From: an uncultured bacterium
GTDB lineage: Bacteria; Patescibacteriota; Minisyncoccia; Moranbacterales; GWC2-37-73
DNA: 8,669 nucleotides
Assembly (NCBI GenBank): GCA_903866285.1
Contig: CAIPMZ010000035.1
Coordinates: 1 to 8,669 of the forward strand
Reading direction: 5' to 3'
Positions 4,491 to 8,669 of the stretch are shown here, piece by piece. Below the pieces are notes generated by a model. That model was not told the origin of the DNA and ran no database searches. It saw only the letters and a program-made list of their open reading frames with translations. Every line of letters begins with the position of its first letter. The first letter of the stretch is position 1. The translations under genes were made by a program, and so were the position numbers.

Positions 4491-5291
4491 ATGGTAAAAA
4501 TAATGCTTGTCGAGGATGATCCGATGATCGCAGAGATATATAAAAAGAAATTCGAACTGGCTGGGTTTGAGGTTGTTAACGCTGTAACTGGTAAAGAAGC
4601 TTTGAAATTTGCTAGTGAGGATAAATTTGATTTAATTTTATTGGACATGGTTTTACCTGAAATGAGCGGGATGGATGTTTTGAAGCAATTAAGGCAGAGT
4701 GGTCAGTTTGATCCGAAACTTAAAGTTATTGTCCTTAGTAATTTAAATAAAACTGAATACGAAAAGGACGCCAGGGAAAATGGCGCGGACGGCTTTATTG
4801 GCAAGACCCAATATAATCCATCGGAGTTAGTGGTTGAAATTCAAAGACTGCTGAATGAATATGAAGAACAACGAAAGAATAAGGAACGTTTGAGTGGAGA
4901 AGGTCAACCTGTTAAGACTAATAAAAAAAGGATTTTACTAATTGAAGACGAGGAAATTTTTTTAGAAATGTTTGGCAAAAAACTTGAAGATGAGGGCTAC
5001 GTAGTTGATTACGCTAAAAATGGAGCTTGGGGAATTAAGCTGATGGCTGAAAATGAATACGATCTTTTTATTACGGATATGGCGATGCCGGCGGTTAGTG
5101 GGGATGAAATTATTCGCCAATTAAAAAAGGATGAAAAAAATAAAGATAAGCCAATTATTGTGTTATCGGCATCGTTGGTTGAAGAGGATGTCCAATTGGT
5201 TTTAGATTTAGGTGTGACGGATTTTTATGAAAAAACGAAAGTTGTACCTAGTGATCTTTCGCGAAGAGTAAAAGAATTACTTGGGGAGTAG
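4491..5291 (+). CDS. Tandem double-receiver (REC-REC) response regulator
   Basis: A 266-residue cytoplasmic protein of two CheY-like receiver domains and nothing else. REC1 (about 1-123) has the acidic pocket E8-D9-D10, the phosphoacceptor D52 in LLDMVLPEMSG, S83 in VIVLSN and K105 in FIGKTQ. REC2 (about 146-266) has E152-D153-E154, D196 in ITDMAMPAVSG, S226 in IIVLSAS and K248 in YEKTK. Both domains therefore keep the complete phosphorylation set. A charged, glutamate- and lysine-rich linker (about 122-145) joins them. There is no DNA-binding, cyclase or phosphatase output domain, and no histidine kinase in the window, so its kinase and target are unknown. It may act by protein-protein contact or as a phosphate sink or relay. 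It has its own predicted promoter and ribosome binding site; aspS begins 85 bp after its stop. Confidence 0.93.
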   Translation: MVKIMLVEDDPMIAEIYKKKFELAGFEVVNAVTGKEALKFASEDKFDLILLDMVLPEMSGMDVLKQLRQSGQFDPKLKVIVLSNLNKTEYEKDARENGADGFIGKTQYNPSELVVEIQRLLNEYEEQRKNKERLSGEGQPVKTNKKRILLIEDEEIFLEMFGKKLEDEGYVVDYAKNGAWGIKLMAENEYDLFITDMAMPAVSGDEIIRQLKKDEKNKDKPIIVLSASLVEEDVQLVLDLGVTDFYEKTKVVPSDLSRRVKELLGE

Positions 5292-5376
5292 AAAATTTTA
5301 ACTGAGATAATGAATAAAAACGGGTTTGGTGGTGAAGTTATTTGTTTCAAAATCAAACGTCAAAAGCTTATTTATG

Positions 5377-7161
5377 ATGCGAACGCACACTTGTGGACAA
5401 TTGGGGCAGGAAAATATTGGGCAGCAAGTTATTTTAACCGGCTGGGTTCACCGTCGCAGAGATCATGGCGGGATTGCTTTTATTGATTTGCGCGATCGCT
5501 ATGGGCTTACGCAGATCAAATTTAATCCAACTGATAATCAGCAACTTTTAGAAACGGTGAGTATGTTACGCAGTGAATGGGTGATTAGAGTTATTGGAAA
5601 TGTCGTTAGCCGGCCAGCTGAGATGCTTAACGCAAAATTAAAAACGGGAGCAATCGAAATTGAAGCAACTGAACTGGAAATTTTAAATAAAGCGAAAACC
5701 CCACCCTTTGAACTGGATGAAGAGAAAGCGGCTGAGGCTAACGAGAGCTTAAGGCTGCAATATCGTTTTATTGATCTGCGACGACCTTCGATGCAAGCCT
5801 TATTGGAATTAAAGGCTAAATATATTCAGCATATGCGGAATTATTTTCAGCGACTTGATTTTATCGAAGTTCAAACTCCAATTTTAGCTAATTCTTCGCC
5901 CGAAGGGGCGCGCGATTTCTTAGTTCCCTCGCGTTTTCATCCTGGAAAATTTTATGCCTTGCCCCAAGCTCCGCAACAATTTAAGCAACTTTTAATGATT
6001 GGTGGGCTGGATAAATATTTTCAAATCGCGCCCTGCTTTCGGGATGAAGATCCCAGAATGGATCGGCATTATGGCGAATTTTATCAATTGGATATGGAAA
6101 TGAGTTTTGTCGAGCAAGAAGATATTTTTGCAATCATGGAACCGTTGATGTTGGAACTGACGGAAAAATTTTCCAAGAAAAAAGTGGTTAAGCTTGAAGA
6201 AAATGGCAGGTTTCGGAAAATTTCTTGGAAAGATGCTTTGAATTTATATGGTTCCGATAAGCCGGATTTACGGTTTGAGATGCCAATAGCTCAAATTACT
6301 GAAATTGTTAAAGAATGCGGTTTTTCAGTTTTTGCTGAAACGGTGAAAAATGGTGGGGTAGTTCACGCTTTGCGAGTGGAGGGGGGAGCTAAATTTTCGC
6401 GTAAGGAGATTGATGAGCTAACAGAAATCGCTAAAGGTAAAGAGGCAAAGGGCTTAGCTTATATTATTATTAAAGAAGATGGTCAACTCCAATCACCGAT
6501 TGTGAAATTTTTAGGTGAGCAGTTGGCTGGAAAAATTGTTACTGAAGTTGGAGGAAAGGCTGGCGATATTATTTTCTTTGGAGCTGACGGCTGGCGAACT
6601 GTTTGTTTAAGTTTAGGCGCTGTGCGTAATGAATGCGGGAAGAGATTAGGGCTTAAAGATAATACGCAGGCGGCTTGGTGTTGGGTAATAGATTTCCCAA
6701 TGTATGGTTATTCGGAGATTGAAAATGGTAAAATCGATTTTGAACACAACCCTTTTTCGATGCCCCAGGGAGGCCTGAAAGCGCTAGAAGAGAAACCGCC
6801 GCTGGAAATTTTAGCTTATCAATATGATATGATCATTAATGGTTTTGAAGCTTCTAGTGGAGCTATTCGTAATCATAATCCTGAAATTATGTATAAAGCC
6901 TTTGAAATTGCGGGGTATACTAGAGAAGCGGTGGATACTCGTTTTGGCGCTTTGATTAATGCTTTTAAATTTGGCGCTCCACCGCATGGCGGAAATGCGC
7001 CTGGGATTGATCGCATCTTAATGGTTTTGCATGACCTGGATTCTATTCGGGATATTTACGCTTTCCCCAAAGATGGTCATGGTCGAGATTTAATGATGAA
7101 TAGCCCTGGCCAGGTGGATGAGAAACAACTAAGCGAAGTTAATATTAAAAGCGTAAGTTAA
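5377..7161 (+). CDS. aspS: Aspartyl-tRNA synthetase, bacterial type, probably non-discriminating
   Basis: A cytoplasmic class IIb synthetase charging tRNA-Asp. The 594-residue protein has an N-terminal OB-fold anticodon domain (about 1-105) with GWVHRRRDHGGIAFIDLRDR (22-41), including F35 and Q46, which contact the anticodon in E. coli AspRS. The catalytic core follows: motif 1 region near 140-185, motif 2 FQIAPCFRDEDPR (215-227), the bacterial GAD insertion (about 278-413), and motif 3 GAPPHGGNAPGIDRI (533-547). The length matches bacterial AspRS (about 590). MRTHTCGQL matches the E. coli N-terminus, so the ATG at 5377 is chosen; the adjacent ATG at 5374 adds one Met, and an in-frame TTG at 5326 is unlikely. 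No Shine-Dalgarno site is seen. Residue 30 is His (RRRDHGG), where E. coli has Leu; from memory of mutational work on bacterial AspRS, His here goes with also charging tRNA-Asn, which would require GatCAB. Confidence 0.96.
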   Translation: MRTHTCGQLGQENIGQQVILTGWVHRRRDHGGIAFIDLRDRYGLTQIKFNPTDNQQLLETVSMLRSEWVIRVIGNVVSRPAEMLNAKLKTGAIEIEATELEILNKAKTPPFELDEEKAAEANESLRLQYRFIDLRRPSMQALLELKAKYIQHMRNYFQRLDFIEVQTPILANSSPEGARDFLVPSRFHPGKFYALPQAPQQFKQLLMIGGLDKYFQIAPCFRDEDPRMDRHYGEFYQLDMEMSFVEQEDIFAIMEPLMLELTEKFSKKKVVKLEENGRFRKISWKDALNLYGSDKPDLRFEMPIAQITEIVKECGFSVFAETVKNGGVVHALRVEGGAKFSRKEIDELTEIAKGKEAKGLAYIIIKEDGQLQSPIVKFLGEQLAGKIVTEVGGKAGDIIFFGADGWRTVCLSLGAVRNECGKRLGLKDNTQAAWCWVIDFPMYGYSEIENGKIDFEHNPFSMPQGGLKALEEKPPLEILAYQYDMIINGFEASSGAIRNHNPEIMYKAFEIAGYTREAVDTRFGALINAFKFGAPPHGGNAPGIDRILMVLHDLDSIRDIYAFPKDGHGRDLMMNSPGQVDEKQLSEVNIKSVS

Positions 7162-7178
7162 TTTTTTAAACGTAATTT

Positions 7179-7523
7179 ATGCTCGAGCAAGTTGAAATCT
7201 CAAAATTAGAACAGTATATTGGAGGGCAGGTGACGATTAGTGGAATTGTTGAAAAAATTGAAGATCATGGCGGAATTTTATTTTTAGAAATAAAAGACCT
7301 GTCAGCCTTGGCCAGCGCGGTGATTATCCCTGATAAGGAAAAAGCTTTTGCGATGGCGGGCAATCTGAAACTCGGTTATTTGATTGAAATTTCCGGAATA
7401 GTTAAAAAGTCTCCCTCAATTACCCAGGCTTTTACTTGTGAAATTGAGGTGGAAACGCTATCAATTATTTCAGCGCGGACCAGAATAGAGAATATGATTA
7501 AAATTGCTAGTAAAGAGCAGTAA
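7179..7523 (+). CDS. Free-standing OB-fold protein related to the AspRS anticodon domain
   Basis: A 114-residue protein starting 17 bases after the aspS stop, so probably co-transcribed. Residues 14-47 align without gaps, and in the same numbering, to the AspRS upstream, with 14 of 34 identical: I14, G15, Q17, V18, G22, V24, D29-H30-G31-G32-I33, F35, D40, L44. The later strand EIEVETLSIISA (81-92) mirrors IEIEATELEIL of AspRS. At the DNA level AGATCATGGCGG occurs in both genes (5460-5471 and 7262-7273). There is no catalytic domain. The arginines 26-28 of AspRS are K, I, E here, and Q46 is S, so the usual anticodon contacts are not kept. It may be a tRNA-binding partner in trans, a decayed duplicate or another nucleic-acid-binding OB protein; the OB domain of DnaE is a weaker alternative match. 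No Shine-Dalgarno site. Function unknown. Confidence 0.85.
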   Translation: MLEQVEISKLEQYIGGQVTISGIVEKIEDHGGILFLEIKDLSALASAVIIPDKEKAFAMAGNLKLGYLIEISGIVKKSPSITQAFTCEIEVETLSIISARTRIENMIKIASKEQ

Positions 7524-7562
7524 GGAAGATATCGAATTTTTTAATAAAATGTTTTTACTTTT

Positions 7563-7657
7563 GTCATCGCGAGGATTTTTGTAATCAAAAATTCGTGGCG
7601 ATCCAGGGCTTGGCACGACTCTGGATTGCTTCTCCGCCCAAGGCGGATCGCAATGAC
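7563..7657. repeat. Complete GTCATCGCGAGG interspersed repeat
   Basis: A 95-bp element with outer arms GTCATCGCGA (7563-7572) and TCGCAATGAC (7648-7657), 9 of 10 paired. A central hairpin has ATCCAG (7601-7606) and CTGGAT (7621-7626), extendable to 8 bp. A third hairpin is TCCGCC/GGCGGA with a 3-base loop (7633-7647). The architecture (GTCATTGCGAGG ... GATCCAGGG ... CTGGATTGCTTC ... CGCAATGAC) is one seen as a non-coding interspersed repeat in several bacterial groups. It fills the gap between the OB-fold gene and the transporter gene and ends 11 bases before the latter's start codon. Confidence 0.8.
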
Positions 7658-7668
7658 GTTAAAATAAA

Positions 7669-8669
7669 ATGAAAAATAAAAAAAGTAAACACGTGGAACA
7701 TGCGGATGAAAAGAAATTGAAACTCTTGGGGTTTATTTCTTTTTTGTTTGGCTTTTCAGAGGCGCTACTGCTTTACGTAACTTCTGATTATTTTAGTCAG
7801 ATGCTAAAAAGTCGTAACGTTAGTTCTTTTTATTTTATCGCTTACGTGGTGGCTTTAATTGGGCTGCTGAATATGCATAAATTAGTAAAGCTGATGGGAA
7901 AGTCCGGAGCTTTCTTTTTATTTTTCCTTTTGCAGATCTATCTTTTGTTTGGCTTAGTTTTCCTTAAGCAACCAATTGTGGGAGCAATTTTAATGATGTT
8001 GTACATTGTCATTAATTATTTTTCTTGGACGGTGCTAGATGTTATTATTGAAGAATATTCAGAAGATAAAAAATCTGGTCGGATTCGAGGCTTTCATTTA
8101 ATGGTTTTGAGCGCTGGTATCATGGTTGGGCCTTTTCTATCCACAGAGCTGCTGGCACGTTTTGGCTTCGAAGGCTTATTTATTGCGACCCTGGTTTTGA
8201 ATTGCCTGATGTTAGTCGTGGCTCTAGTTGGTCTGCGGGGGGTTAACGGAAAATTCCGTGGAAAACTAACGGTGCAAGATATTGGGATGAAAATTTTAAC
8301 TAATAAAAATGTTTTAAATATTTATATTGTTTCGCTGGCCCTGGAAGCTTTTTTTGCTTTAATGATTGTGTATACCCCGCTTTATTTATTGGGGCTAGGT
8401 TTTTCTTGGCAACAAATCGGAATCGCTTTTACGATTATGCTAATTCCTTTCGTGGCTTTAGAATATCCAATTGGAATTTTAGCCGACAAAAAATTTGGTG
8501 AAAAAGAAATGATTATTGGCGGACTGCTGATTATGAGTATCACTACTTTTGCTATTTTCTTTATGACTTCAAAGTCCATTTTTGTTTGGGCGGCAATTTT
8601 GCTAGTAACTCGGATTGGGGCAGCTAGCGTCGAAATTTTGCGGGATTCTTATTTTTATAAAAAGATTGA
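7669..8669 (+). CDS. Major facilitator superfamily transporter, 3' end beyond the window
   Basis: An open frame of 333 codons runs from this ATG to the window edge without a stop; the terminal TGA is out of frame. About ten hydrophobic segments are visible, near residues 19-40, 53-68, 80-99, 103-124, 143-162, 166-189, 216-236, 250-270, 282-302 and 305-322, so roughly two helices are missing from a 12-helix MFS protein. After the eighth segment, GILADKKFGEK (269-279) matches MFS motif A (G-x-L-a-D-r-x-G-x-k). The fifth has SAGIMVGP, like motif C of exporters. The first-half copy of motif A between helices 2 and 3 is degenerate. The N-terminus is charged and cytoplasmic, with no signal peptide. 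The substrate is unknown; an efflux role is only hinted at. No Shine-Dalgarno site or promoter is evident, and the interspersed repeat ends 11 bases upstream. Confidence 0.87.
   Translation, partial: MKNKKSKHVEHADEKKLKLLGFISFLFGFSEALLLYVTSDYFSQMLKSRNVSSFYFIAYVVALIGLLNMHKLVKLMGKSGAFFLFFLLQIYLLFGLVFLKQPIVGAILMMLYIVINYFSWTVLDVIIEEYSEDKKSGRIRGFHLMVLSAGIMVGPFLSTELLARFGFEGLFIATLVLNCLMLVVALVGLRGVNGKFRGKLTVQDIGMKILTNKNVLNIYIVSLALEAFFALMIVYTPLYLLGLGFSWQQIGIAFTIMLIPFVALEYPIGILADKKFGEKEMIIGGLLIMSITTFAIFFMTSKSIFVWAAILLVTRIGAASVEILRDSYFYKKI

Noticed and set aside
8382..8579. 65-codon minus-strand open frame.
   Set aside because: It is antisense to transmembrane helices of the transporter; serine/isoleucine-rich content is typical of the complement of such sequence.
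8660..8669. Stop codon TGA at the window end closing the transporter gene.
   Set aside because: It is out of frame: the last full codon of the frame starting at 7669 is ATT, followed by an incomplete GA.

Overview
This 8.7 kb window is a run of eight codirectional (+ strand) protein-coding genes. It looks like part of a small-genome, AT-rich bacterium, and I infer a member of the Patescibacteria (Candidate Phyla Radiation). The inference rests on a prolyl-tRNA synthetase of only 411 residues with no editing insertion, very few Shine-Dalgarno sites (clear ones on two of eight genes), a small coiled-coil protein of a type I associate with that group, and AT-rich intergenic DNA full of short repeats. 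UGA is used as a stop codon (GNAT gene, ispH) and Trp is UGG, so the code is standard. This argues against Gracilibacteria/SR1, which read UGA as Gly. No rRNA, tRNA, CRISPR array, transposase or phage gene was seen.

Layout. 11-1084: a GNAT acetyltransferase, then a HIT-family protein whose third triad histidine is a lysine. 1085-1375: a hairpin-rich interspersed repeat. 1376-1633: an 85-residue coiled-coil protein, followed by an intrinsic terminator abutting a well-formed promoter. 1769-3004: proS. 3005-3464: 460 bp without a gene, holding a hairpin, a long inverted repeat, a decayed interspersed repeat, an 18-bp inverted repeat, a five-unit 11-bp tandem array and a six-unit 8-bp tandem array. 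3465-4355: ispH. 4491-5291: a tandem double-receiver response regulator with its own promoter and ribosome binding site. 5377-7161: aspS. 7179-7523: a free-standing OB-fold protein that aligns without gaps to the anticodon-binding domain of the AspRS just upstream. 7563-7657: a complete copy of the second interspersed repeat. 7669-8669: an MFS transporter cut by the window end.

The genes do not form one pathway. They are mostly housekeeping: two aminoacyl-tRNA synthetases, the last step of the MEP isoprenoid pathway, a signalling receiver protein and a transporter. The most interesting items are the aspS-linked solo OB-fold protein, which keeps the fold signature but has lost predicted anticodon-contacting residues, and the different short-period AT-rich tandem arrays at four gene starts or promoters, three of them next to start codons with no good Shine-Dalgarno site.
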